Source: Candidatus Thiodiazotropha sp. 'RUGA' (GTDB taxonomy: Bacteria > Pseudomonadota > Gammaproteobacteria > Chromatiales > Chromatiaceae). Taken from it: a DNA stretch of 62,110 nt. How positions within the stretch are numbered: position 1 is the first letter of the stretch; the number at the start of each line of letters is the position of its first letter. Location: NCBI GenBank assembly GCA_016842065.1, contig JAEPDS010000026.1, forward strand, positions 1 through 62,110, written 5' to 3'. The notes under the pieces are model-generated. The model was not told where the DNA came from. It saw only the letters and a program-made list of their open reading frames with translations, and made no database searches. Position numbers and translations under genes: made by a program. Shown one piece after another: positions 8,752 through 16,725 of the stretch.

Positions 8752-10080
8752 TCAACCAGCATCATCTTGGGAAGGAATCGTAATATCAATTGTTACACCT
8801 TGTGGTTGATTACTGACAAGGGATATTTTCCCATTCAATGCCTCGACCCTCTCCCGCATACCCAGCAGTCCCATGCCTTTATGGGATCTGTTTTGATCGA
8901 ATCCTTTGCCGTTATCCCTGATATTGACCTCTATCATACCATCTGATTCACGCTTGATGGTTATCTCCACCTTCTCTGCCGAGGCGTGTTTGGATACGTT
9001 GGTCAATGCCTCCTGAACGATACGATAGAGCGTCATGGCAGTATCATCATCCACGCTGTCGAAGTTGCCGCTGATCATCAGGGCGCAAAAACTCTCTTCC
9101 TGATGGTCATTCCAGCCATCCACCAGTCGCTCGATCGCTGTCTCGACACCCAGTTCCTCCAGGGCAACCGGGCGTAGACGATTCATCATATCCCGCACCA
9201 CGCTATACATGGTGTTGCAGACACCGATGATCGCATTGGTGCCATCCTGCATATTATCCGGGTGCTGCCGGAGGTTGACTGCCATCGCCTTGATCGCACT
9301 GATCGACTGTCCCAGCTCGTCATGCAACTCTCTTGAGAGGTGACGTCGTTCCGACTCCTGGACAGAGATCAGACGCCGGTTGAGTTGTCGATTCTCCTGC
9401 TGTTGGGCCTCCAGTACCTGAGCCATATGATTGAACTGCTGTGACAAACGATTGAGTTCAGGAAGATTGAAACGGGGAAGACGCGCGGCGTAGTCACCAG
9501 ATTGAATCACCCCTAATCCCTTGCTGATCTTGTTTACAGGCCGTAAGGCGCGGCGAATGGTAAAGGCCATCAGGAACAGACAGATCACCGTAAAGGTGAT
9601 GATCAAGGTAAAGACCGATTTTGTTTCCTGCCAGACCTCTTTGATCTCATCGATCGGATCAGCCAGTATCACAATCTCACTGCTGCCGAACAGCGGACTG
9701 GCGATGCGTTTACGATATTCTGCCGGTGCCGGTTTGACCAGTTCATAGAACCACTGGGGAACCACTTTAGAAGATGCAGTTTCCTGTTCGCTGATTGGAT
9801 AGATAATCCGGCCGTCGCCACGAATCACAGCAATCTGCAGATGGCGGGTATCATCCAGACTCTGCAGATGGGTTATGAGAATCTGCTGTGCCTCCACCTG
9901 GTCTTCAGTATGGCCACTGATCAGAGCTGCTGTCAGTAACTGCATGGTGATACGCGCGCTCGACTCAACTTCGTTGTTGATATTTTCCCTGGCAGCGCCC
10001 AAAGCCAGATAGGCACCACTGATCAGCATCGTGGTGACAATTGCAAGTACCAGGATCAGTAAACGACCGGTTAGTGTCAT
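8752..10080 (-). CDS. NarX-like sensor histidine kinase (HisKA_3)
   Basis: This 442-residue membrane kinase probably phosphorylates the downstream regulator. A first transmembrane helix (about 6-28) is followed by a periplasmic sensor region (about 30-155) and a second helix (about 158-178, TLIITFTVICLFL). Next come a HAMP domain, a coiled-coil stretch (EAQQQENRQLNRRL), the HisKA_3 box with the phospho-histidine in LSRELHDELGQ, and an ATPase domain (EALTNVSKHA, DNGKGFD, GMGLLGMRERV). The periplasmic part has no recognisable ligand site. A palindromic repeat starts 26 bases upstream of the start codon. Confidence 0.9.
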   Translation of the reverse strand: MTLTGRLLILVLAIVTTMLISGAYLALGAARENINNEVESSARITMQLLTAALISGHTEDQVEAQQILITHLQSLDDTRHLQIAVIRGDGRIIYPISEQETASSKVVPQWFYELVKPAPAEYRKRIASPLFGSSEIVILADPIDEIKEVWQETKSVFTLIITFTVICLFLMAFTIRRALRPVNKISKGLGVIQSGDYAARLPRFNLPELNRLSQQFNHMAQVLEAQQQENRQLNRRLISVQESERRHLSRELHDELGQSISAIKAMAVNLRQHPDNMQDGTNAIIGVCNTMYSVVRDMMNRLRPVALEELGVETAIERLVDGWNDHQEESFCALMISGNFDSVDDDTAMTLYRIVQEALTNVSKHASAEKVEITIKRESDGMIEVNIRDNGKGFDQNRSHKGMGLLGMRERVEALNGKISLVSNQPQGVTIDITIPSQDDAG

Positions 10081-10106
10081 CTGGGGTTAATTCCTATACT
10101 CGACAA

Positions 10107-10377
10107 CTAGGGCCTGTTAACACGAATCCAATACGCCCTGCTGGATCTGTTTTTGTGTCCAGCAAGGCAGAATGAGCCTCGTGTAGTCATTCTACATGAG
10201 CGAATGACAACGCCGCTGGGCGCAAAAACAGACCCAGCCCTCCGGGTTGTGCCTGAAAAAGCGCCACGAACCGTTGCTCGTCGCTCATTTGGAGCAACCA
10301 AACTTCGCTCCTCGCGCCTTGATTGGCGCTTTTTCAGGCGCAACAGGGCGCATTGGATTCGTGTTAACAGGCCCTAG
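10107..10377. mobile_element. Full-length palindromic MITE-like element, 271 bp
   Basis: Both ends carry a 34-bp terminal inverted repeat (10107-10140 and 10344-10377) with one mismatch, beginning CTAGGGCCTGTTAACACG. Inside are nested inverted repeats: TGTTTTTGTGTCCAG against GCTGGGCGCAAAAACA, and GCCTGAAAAAGCGCC against GGCGCTTTTTCAGGC. It has no coding capacity for a transposase. A half copy lies at 3495-3628 and fragments at 1267, 19047 and 55192. The structure fits a non-autonomous element moved by a transposase encoded elsewhere. Confidence 0.8.
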
Positions 10378-10385
10378 ACCACTTC

Positions 10386-10398
10386 GGGAAAAAATCCC
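10386..10398. promoter_or_regulatory. Palindrome GGGAAAAAATCCC (candidate operator)
   Basis: This 13-mer is identical to the one at 38109-38121 upstream of pqqA, and the flanks are shared too (CGGG...CCCA-TGG). It lies about 230 bases upstream of the PqqU-like receptor gene and just outside the repeat element. Confidence 0.5.
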
Positions 10399-10628
10399 AT
10401 GGCGACATTGTGCATACTGGATTAGTTTTTGCTTATCTTTACTCTGATTAATACTCATGAAAGTGCGTTTTGAGATGTTCTGTCCGGTTAATGCAATCTG
10501 AACAAATTATAGACTGCTAATGTAGACCGCCCCGAAACATCAAGTTGTTCTTCTAATCTTTTCGCATCGACAGAGTCAGTTATCAATGCAATTTTGTTTT
10601 CAAGCCGTATTCTCTTCCGGAGTGAACC

Positions 10629-12695
10629 ATGTTACCGCTAAGCCGTCAAACCCTCTTCACCGTTGCTGCAACAGCCATAGCATCACTCAGCACCTATTCA
10701 GTGGCAGAGGAGGCAGCGCAGTCAACAACTCTCGATGAGATCTCTGTTACGGCAACCCGGGTGGAGAAACCTCTTGAGACGGTACCCGCTGCTGTTGGCA
10801 TAGTGCAACAGCAGACCATTCAGTTTGCAGAGCCCCAATTGGGTCTGGATGAGTCGTTGACCCAGATTCCGGGAATCTTCATGCAGAATCGTTATAACTT
10901 TGCACAAGACCTTCGGGTTTCAATCCGTGGATTCGGTGCCCGTTCCGCATTCGGCATTCGGGGTATTAAGGTGATTGTTGATGGCATCCCTGAAACACTG
11001 CCGGACGGACAAGCCAATGTTGATAGTATCGATATCGGTTCGATCGGCAATATGCAGGTCATCCGAGGCCCCGTCTCAGCACTCTATGGCAATGCATCCG
11101 GAGGGGCCATTTTGATCGAGTCGGAACAACCCCCGGAAATCCCCTTTATCTCCGTTCGTCCAACCTTTGGTGCCGACGGTTTTCAAAAACATCAGATCAA
11201 ATTGGGCGGCCAGACTGAATCTTTTGATTATCTGGTCAACCTGTCCGACATGAGTTATGACGGTTATCGGGATCAAAGCGCGACAGAGCAGAGTGCGTTG
11301 AACAGCAAGTTCGGCTTCGATCTGGACGGAGGCGGTCGTTTTAATACCGTAATCAACTATACAGACTCACCACAAGCGGATGACCCGGGTGGTTTAACTG
11401 AACAACTGGTCGAGGATGACCCAACGGCAGCCTGGACAAGGAACAAATCCCTCGACTCAGGAGAGGAGTTGGAACAGACAAGAGTGGGATTCGTCTTTGA
11501 AAACCCAGTCGGCGAGCAAGGTAAACTCAGAGTACGCAACTACTATGTCTGGCGTGACCTCGCCAATCGCCTGCCGATCGGTGCCACAGGCCACGGTATC
11601 GTACTGGATCGTTTTGCCTATGGTGGTGGTGTCCAATACACCCACAAGGCACCGATTAACAATCATGGCAATCGATTCACCATCGGTATGGACCTGGAGC
11701 GACAGGAAGATGACAGAAAACGCTACCTGCTTGCCGGTGAGAATCTAGGCACCAAGATTCAGGATCAGGATGAACAGGTCGACAATATCGGACTCTATCT
11801 GCAAAATGAATACAGTATCAATGAGGCCATGGAACTGACGCTTGGCGGCCGCTATGATCGACTCGATTTCGAAGTAGAGGATGATTTCCTCAGTAACGGA
11901 GACGATTCCGGTGACCGCAGCTTCAGCAAGTTCAGCCCCACTCTGGGATTTCGTTACACCCCAAGAGAGGATATCAACCTATACGCCAACCTATCCCGCT
12001 CATTTGAGTCTCCCACCGCAGTAGAGCTGCGAGATCCTGACGGTGCCGGTTTCAATCAGGAGTTGGAACCGCAGGTTGCCACTGGCTATGAAATCGGGGT
12101 TAAAGGGGCATTGGATAACAGGATCAGATATGATCTGGCACTCTTCACCATGGACGTTACAGACGAACTGGTTCCGTTCGAAATCGACGATATCACCTAC
12201 TATGAAAATGCCGGTGAATCCCGTCGCAATGGACTTGAGGCGCAAGTTGTCTTTGAGCTGTTTGACTATCTGATCACCACCCTCGCCTACACCTATTCAG
12301 ATTTTGAATTTGATCAATTCATCGATGACAACGGCAATGATTTCAGCGGCAATGTGATTCCAGGTGTACCGGAAAACCTGTTCAGTGCTGATTTCTCCTA
12401 TACCCACCCGAACGGTATTTACAGCCAATTGACTGCCCTCTATGTGGATGAGATCTATGCGAACAATGCCAACACAGTCACCAATGATGCCTATGCCCTG
12501 GCAGACCTTAGAATTGGATACACCCGTTTTTTTGGCCCATGGGAGCTCTCCCCGTTCATCGGCGTGAATAACCTGTTTGATAAGCAATACAATGGCAATG
12601 TACGCATCAACGCTTTCGGTGGCCGATACTTCGAACCGGCACCAGACAGGAATGTCTATGCGGGACTGACACTTCGTTATGATTTCGGTGGTTAA
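10629..12695 (+). CDS. TonB-dependent receptor, PqqU/YncD-like
   Basis: This 688-residue outer-membrane receptor has a signal peptide ending near SVAEEA and a TonB box-like LDEISVTATRVE. The plug reads RGFGARSAFGIRGIKV, VDGIPETLPDGQ and RGPVSALYGNASGG, close to the plug of YncD/PqqU, the PQQ importer of E. coli as I recall it. The barrel runs to a terminal ...GLTLRYDFGG. CGGAGTGAACC precedes the ATG. The window also contains PQQ synthesis and a PQQ enzyme, so PQQ salvage is plausible; other ligands such as siderophores or lanthanophores remain possible. Confidence 0.87.
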   Translation: MLPLSRQTLFTVAATAIASLSTYSVAEEAAQSTTLDEISVTATRVEKPLETVPAAVGIVQQQTIQFAEPQLGLDESLTQIPGIFMQNRYNFAQDLRVSIRGFGARSAFGIRGIKVIVDGIPETLPDGQANVDSIDIGSIGNMQVIRGPVSALYGNASGGAILIESEQPPEIPFISVRPTFGADGFQKHQIKLGGQTESFDYLVNLSDMSYDGYRDQSATEQSALNSKFGFDLDGGGRFNTVINYTDSPQADDPGGLTEQLVEDDPTAAWTRNKSLDSGEELEQTRVGFVFENPVGEQGKLRVRNYYVWRDLANRLPIGATGHGIVLDRFAYGGGVQYTHKAPINNHGNRFTIGMDLERQEDDRKRYLLAGENLGTKIQDQDEQVDNIGLYLQNEYSINEAMELTLGGRYDRLDFEVEDDFLSNGDDSGDRSFSKFSPTLGFRYTPREDINLYANLSRSFESPTAVELRDPDGAGFNQELEPQVATGYEIGVKGALDNRIRYDLALFTMDVTDELVPFEIDDITYYENAGESRRNGLEAQVVFELFDYLITTLAYTYSDFEFDQFIDDNGNDFSGNVIPGVPENLFSADFSYTHPNGIYSQLTALYVDEIYANNANTVTNDAYALADLRIGYTRFFGPWELSPFIGVNNLFDKQYNGNVRINAFGGRYFEPAPDRNVYAGLTLRYDFGG

Positions 12696-12748
12696 GGCAC
12701 TGTCAGTGCCAACACTGATATGGGAAAAGAGGCGGCCTGAATCTGGGG

Positions 12749-13306
12749 TTATTCAGCCATCATTCCACGCAGATCCCGAATCATATACTGAGCCGCTCGA
12801 AACCAGGCCTTTTCGTTATCACCTCTGAAATCATAGGCTTTACTGATCAGGGTCTTTTCATCGGCTACGTTTTTGATTTCAATATGCATGGTCAGCACCA
12901 GAATGCTCATCTTGTATATCCAGCCTGTCATGACTTTCTCACCCTTAACCTGTCTGGCAAGGTCATATTCACAGAGATTACAGTTTCTGATATCCGTACC
13001 CAAGTCTGCATCCTCCACCGCTCTGTTCACCCGATTTTGAGGAACCACCTGATAGAGGCCGGCTTGATTGATTGAATCACCAATATAGCGAGTCAGTTTT
13101 TCGAGCATTTGCCGATTGCGTTCCTGACCTCCAGGCATTGGTGTGTTGTCCACAATCTCAAAGGGCAGAACCACAAGTTTTTCCAGGTGTGCTGCACCTG
13201 AAGGGACAGGTAACACGCAGAGTATTAGCAGTACCGCGATGCATAACTTCAGCTGATTATCTAAACTGGATGGGACTTGTCTTGGGTGTTGCTTTGATGT
13301 ACTCAT
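12749..13306 (-). CDS. Secreted DUF2380/DUF3280-like protein
   Basis: This 185-residue exported protein has a hydrophobic segment (LKLCIAVLLILCVLPVP) ending near PSGAAH. The mature part begins KLVVLPFEIVDNT and resembles the DUF2380/DUF3280 family of periplasmic proteins often found beside quinoprotein dehydrogenase genes. A CNLCEYDLARQ segment contributes a CxxC. Its function is unknown. GGGAGG seven bases before the ATG at 13306 sets the start, so it overlaps the preceding gene by 50 bases and closes this cofactor operon. A small hairpin (12696-12710) lies between it and the convergent TonB receptor gene. Confidence 0.65.
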   Translation of the reverse strand: MSTSKQHPRQVPSSLDNQLKLCIAVLLILCVLPVPSGAAHLEKLVVLPFEIVDNTPMPGGQERNRQMLEKLTRYIGDSINQAGLYQVVPQNRVNRAVEDADLGTDIRNCNLCEYDLARQVKGEKVMTGWIYKMSILVLTMHIEIKNVADEKTLISKAYDFRGDNEKAWFRAAQYMIRDLRGMMAE

Positions 13307-14210
13307 GGGTTGCCTCCCTGTCACTACCTACGACAATACGTAAATTTCCGGCAATCGAAACCTCCAACTGTCCCTGAATTTCCACCTCTTCACCGCTTAC
13401 AGCCTGTCCGGCATAGGTTGCGGTATAGCTGACCACTTCGGTAACCGACGGGTGATTCAGACTGTATCGGGCAGGATAGTCAAAGCCGTGACCATCTCCC
13501 TCAATCCTGGTTTTAAGGTTAATTCTACCCTGCTTACGATAGTGCATTAGATCCTGCCACCTGTTTGGAGTCAGCAGACTGATATCGAACTTGGTCTGTT
13601 CAATGGCTGCCTTGTTGAACTTTCTCTGTTCATGCCAGCGGTACTCCTCATAGCTGAGTGAACAGTTTCGCCGTTGATAGGCATCCAACCATAAGGATTC
13701 ATCCAACGGTTCCAACAGTTGTCTGGCGAGCAGTTCCTTTATCAATGCTCTGGCCTGCTGGAACTGACTGACCTGATAGAAAACCAGATCGATATCTGAA
13801 CCGCTTTTGTGTGCCCCGATGAGTATTGATCCGGTAACCCCTATCTGACGACTATCCAATCCATTCTCTTCGAACAGAGACAACAGGCGTCGTAGTTTGT
13901 TTTCAATTGAATCATCCGAGTGGTGCTGGCGAAGCTCCTGAAGGCGTTTTCTTGGTTGATGATGGTAAACGACGGCATCACGAGCAACACCATGCAGATT
14001 CACATCCCGTTTCGATGAGTAGTAAAGATAGTGAGGATAGTGTCGAGACAAAACCCGATTGGCTTGATTGGTGGTGTACTTCTCTATACCGTCCTCTGTT
14101 CGCTGATAACGAAGTGAGCAGAGAATACGATGATCTTCCAGGTCCTCTGTGACCACAGCAAAGATCAAACCCTCTGCGGTTTCAATGAAATCTTTGGGCA
14201 GATAGTTCAT
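13257..14210 (-). CDS. Nucleotidyltransferase-fold protein of the H4MPT cluster
   Basis: This 317-residue protein has an intact polymerase-beta-type nucleotidyltransferase signature, GSILIGAHKSGSDIDLVF, with the GS pair near 127 and the metal aspartates near 139 and 141. The rest is not recognisable to me. Similar archaeal-like nucleotidyltransferases accompany methanopterin genes in methylotrophs, but their substrate is unknown to me. It starts five bases after the PLP decarboxylase stop, in the same operon; frames extending further upstream are possible. Confidence 0.7.
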   Translation of the reverse strand: MNYLPKDFIETAEGLIFAVVTEDLEDHRILCSLRYQRTEDGIEKYTTNQANRVLSRHYPHYLYYSSKRDVNLHGVARDAVVYHHQPRKRLQELRQHHSDDSIENKLRRLLSLFEENGLDSRQIGVTGSILIGAHKSGSDIDLVFYQVSQFQQARALIKELLARQLLEPLDESLWLDAYQRRNCSLSYEEYRWHEQRKFNKAAIEQTKFDISLLTPNRWQDLMHYRKQGRINLKTRIEGDGHGFDYPARYSLNHPSVTEVVSYTATYAGQAVSGEEVEIQGQLEVSIAGNLRIVVGSDREATHEYIKATPKTSPIQFR

Positions 14211-14214
14211 CGCA

Positions 14215-15459
14215 TCACAGCCCAACGCGTTGTCTCTGTTGCTCAGAATCATCTTCACACCACTGTTGACGATACTCCTCGTAGTGGTATCGCCTGACAT
14301 GTGTCAGTCGATTGCCCTGAAGATAACAGAGTGACGGCAGATTCAATCCGTTGAATCGACTTGCTTTGACCAGACTATAGGCACCAACCTGATGAAACAT
14401 AATACGGTCGTTGATTTGCAGCGGTCGATCGAACCGGTAGTCGCCAAACAGATCACCACTCAGACAGGTCGATCCAACCAGAGTCATCGCAACTGGCGCC
14501 TGCTGGTTTTCACCATGCAGCCGGGGTTTTGTCTGATACTCAAACACTTCCGGCAGATGGTTGACCGAGGTATCCAATACTGCAATGGATTTTCCATCGC
14601 TTTCAAATCTGTCGATGACAGTTGTCACCAGCATACCCGCATCGTCAACAATCGAACTGCCCGGCTCCAGGTAGACCTCTGCCTGCCAACCATCTCTGAT
14701 CTGCTGTAGGGTGGCGAGGAGCCTATCCAGGTCATTTGCCTTTTGAAACAGATAGCCACCACCGAGATTGATCCAATCAATCTGTTTCATCAGTTCCGGC
14801 AGTTGAGCCTCCAGGTGATTGACCGTTGACTCCAGAGGGGCAAAGGAGGTTGCACCGAAGTTGGTATGCAGATGCAGTCCACTCAGTCCTGATCGAAGCA
14901 GAGATCCGTTACTCCAGGATTCAACAACTTCAGACAATGGAGCCCCAAGTTTTGAGTAATGACAACAAGGGTCGTAACGTCGATCCTCAAGAAACGAGAG
15001 TTGCGGATTGACTCTTAGACCAATGTTGGCTCTACCTGCAATCAGAAATGGGAGACGTTGCAGCTGATTGAGCGAGTTGAAACTGACTGTCTCACAGAGT
15101 GTGCCAAGCTCAGACATCTCCTCTCTGCGAAAACCCGGTGTTGTTGTATGTAACTTCGCTGTGCCGTTTGTCACCTCGTTGGCAAGTCGGGCTTCGAAAA
15201 GCGAACTTACCGAGAAGCCATCAACCTGGTTAGCTATCTCTCTTAACAATGCCTCAGCAGGGCAAGCTTTAATCGAGTAGAGAACATGACAGCCGCTGAT
15301 GGAACGGATCTGCTTAAATCTGGCAAGATTGGCATTTATACGATCTTTGTCGAATACAAACGCGGGGGTGGATGGCAGAGAGTCGATCCAGCTATCCGAT
15401 CCGCAATGCACTGAAGCAGATTTCCAGCTAGTACCCATGGGGTAACGCCTGGTATCCAT
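14215..15459 (-). CDS. Fold-type III PLP decarboxylase, carboxynorspermidine decarboxylase-like
   Basis: This 414-residue enzyme belongs to the alanine-racemase-fold decarboxylases. The PLP lysine is in LYSIKACP (Lys64), followed by the helix HLHTNFGA, EPGSS (265-269) that grips the phosphate, and the catalytic CLSGDLFGDY (Cys332, Asp335). The last motif is closest to NspC (carboxynorspermidine decarboxylase). Its place inside an H4MPT/methylofuran operon, directly after mfnB, argues against a plain polyamine role. It might decarboxylate an amino-acid precursor of the cofactor, but this is inference. It overlaps mfnB by 32 bases; the start is uncertain and Met8 is an alternative. Confidence 0.8.
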   Translation of the reverse strand: MDTRRYPMGTSWKSASVHCGSDSWIDSLPSTPAFVFDKDRINANLARFKQIRSISGCHVLYSIKACPAEALLREIANQVDGFSVSSLFEARLANEVTNGTAKLHTTTPGFRREEMSELGTLCETVSFNSLNQLQRLPFLIAGRANIGLRVNPQLSFLEDRRYDPCCHYSKLGAPLSEVVESWSNGSLLRSGLSGLHLHTNFGATSFAPLESTVNHLEAQLPELMKQIDWINLGGGYLFQKANDLDRLLATLQQIRDGWQAEVYLEPGSSIVDDAGMLVTTVIDRFESDGKSIAVLDTSVNHLPEVFEYQTKPRLHGENQQAPVAMTLVGSTCLSGDLFGDYRFDRPLQINDRIMFHQVGAYSLVKASRFNGLNLPSLCYLQGNRLTHVRRYHYEEYRQQWCEDDSEQQRQRVGL

Positions 15460-16153
15460 TTTCCTGTTTACCTGAGACAGGCATAGCTACGGCATTGCGT
15501 ATCTCTTGTAAATGGTGGGGCAAAATTCGCGCCGTACGTTCAGTCAAATCACAAAGTGCACCACGGAAACCAAGATAATCCGGCATCAGGGGAAGTAACT
15601 GTGGGATATCTTCAGCACGTAACGATCCGGCCAAACCAGTGAGAAGACCCAATGATTTTGCTTCTTCGATAAATTCACGCAGCTGCTGTTGATCCATGTG
15701 ATGTAGCAACCCCCCTGCCCCTTTAATCGCTGTATCCACCATTACGCCGTGAAATCCGGCCGAGGCAAATTCAATCAACCTGTCAGTGGGCGAATCGAGA
15801 TCAGCAAACAACACAGCGATCAAGCAGTGCTTGGATGCAAGTTTTTGGATAGCTTGCAGACACTCGGTCAATCGGTCTCTGCAAAAAAAACCGATTTTGA
15901 CATACTCAACACCTGTTGCTCCGGTTCTTTCAATTGCCTGTGCCATGCGTGATGGATCGGCGGGTAAATCTCCAACCGTTGCACTCACCGGACGCCGACC
16001 GGCACATTGGGTAACCAGATTGCAGATGGTCTCTATCGGCAACGCTCCCAATGCCCCATCCTGAGGATTCTTTAGGTCGATGATGTCGACCCTGGCCTCA
16101 ACCGCCAGCGCCAACTCTCTCTGGTCAACCACACTGGCCAGCATTCGGGTCAT
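15428..16153 (-). CDS. mfnB: MfnB, 4-(hydroxymethyl)-2-furancarboxaldehyde-phosphate synthase
   Basis: In archaea MfnB condenses two glyceraldehyde-3-phosphates into the furan ring of methanofuran. This 241-residue protein has the family's TIM-barrel features: VDIIDLKNPQDGALGA with the active-site lysine, VEYVKIGFF, FHGVMVDTAIKG and LTGLAGSLRAEDI. GGAGGGG before the ATG at 16153 and the ATGA overlap with the preceding stop fix the start. It supplies the furan of methylofuran used by the Fhc complex. Confidence 0.88.
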   Translation of the reverse strand: MTRMLASVVDQRELALAVEARVDIIDLKNPQDGALGALPIETICNLVTQCAGRRPVSATVGDLPADPSRMAQAIERTGATGVEYVKIGFFCRDRLTECLQAIQKLASKHCLIAVLFADLDSPTDRLIEFASAGFHGVMVDTAIKGAGGLLHHMDQQQLREFIEEAKSLGLLTGLAGSLRAEDIPQLLPLMPDYLGFRGALCDLTERTARILPHHLQEIRNAVAMPVSGKQENGYQALPHGY

Positions 16154-16725
16154 ACGATCCCCTCCTCCGACGGCTTCTGAAGAAACTCTGTCACTCTGGC
16201 CATCAGCCATTCCCATGCCTCCTTTTCACGTTCACCGGCGGTCTTTTCCATGGCTATGGTGAGATAGTCTATCTCTGCATGGATCTTCTCTACAGGCAGC
16301 CTGCCGAGACGACTTACCAGAATAGCCAACTCCAGTACGGCGGCTTGTGCCCGGTTGAATCCCTGAAACGGTTTGTGGGTTGCCTGATGAACCGGCTGAC
16401 AAATCAGACGGGGGCGAATCTCATCCTCCTCGACCCGTAACAGTCGAACTTCCGTGTGAGCCAAAGCGCTGGCCAACCTCGGCGCCGCAACCCGATCCGC
16501 TGCAACCAGTGGCCAGCCATAACGGCCGGTAAGACAACCGGCAAAAACCCTCACATCGTCGCAATAGTTGATCACGGCGCATTCACTGCTGAGTATGCAG
16601 TTCAGTGTACGGGAAGGTTTAAAGGGGGCGATAACAACTTCATCCAGCCGCCAGACCACACCCATGGGAGCGATTTGATTCTCACTTTCTGCATTTCGGC
16701 AGGTAACGATAACTTCCTGGATCAT
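16150..16725 (-). CDS. DUF447 protein of the H4MPT gene set
   Basis: This 191-residue protein matches the DUF447 family, found in methanogens and in bacteria with H4MPT pathways. Sequence marks are the N-terminal EVIVTCRN, APMGVVW, FKPSRTLNCI and a C-terminal helical part with GFNRAQAAVLELAILVSRL. The split-barrel N-terminus resembles flavin-binding proteins, so an FMN-linked step in cofactor synthesis is possible but unproven. Start and stop codons overlap those of both neighbours (ATGA), indicating tight operon coupling. Confidence 0.82.
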   Translation of the reverse strand: MIQEVIVTCRNAESENQIAPMGVVWRLDEVVIAPFKPSRTLNCILSSECAVINYCDDVRVFAGCLTGRYGWPLVAADRVAAPRLASALAHTEVRLLRVEEDEIRPRLICQPVHQATHKPFQGFNRAQAAVLELAILVSRLGRLPVEKIHAEIDYLTIAMEKTAGEREKEAWEWLMARVTEFLQKPSEEGIV

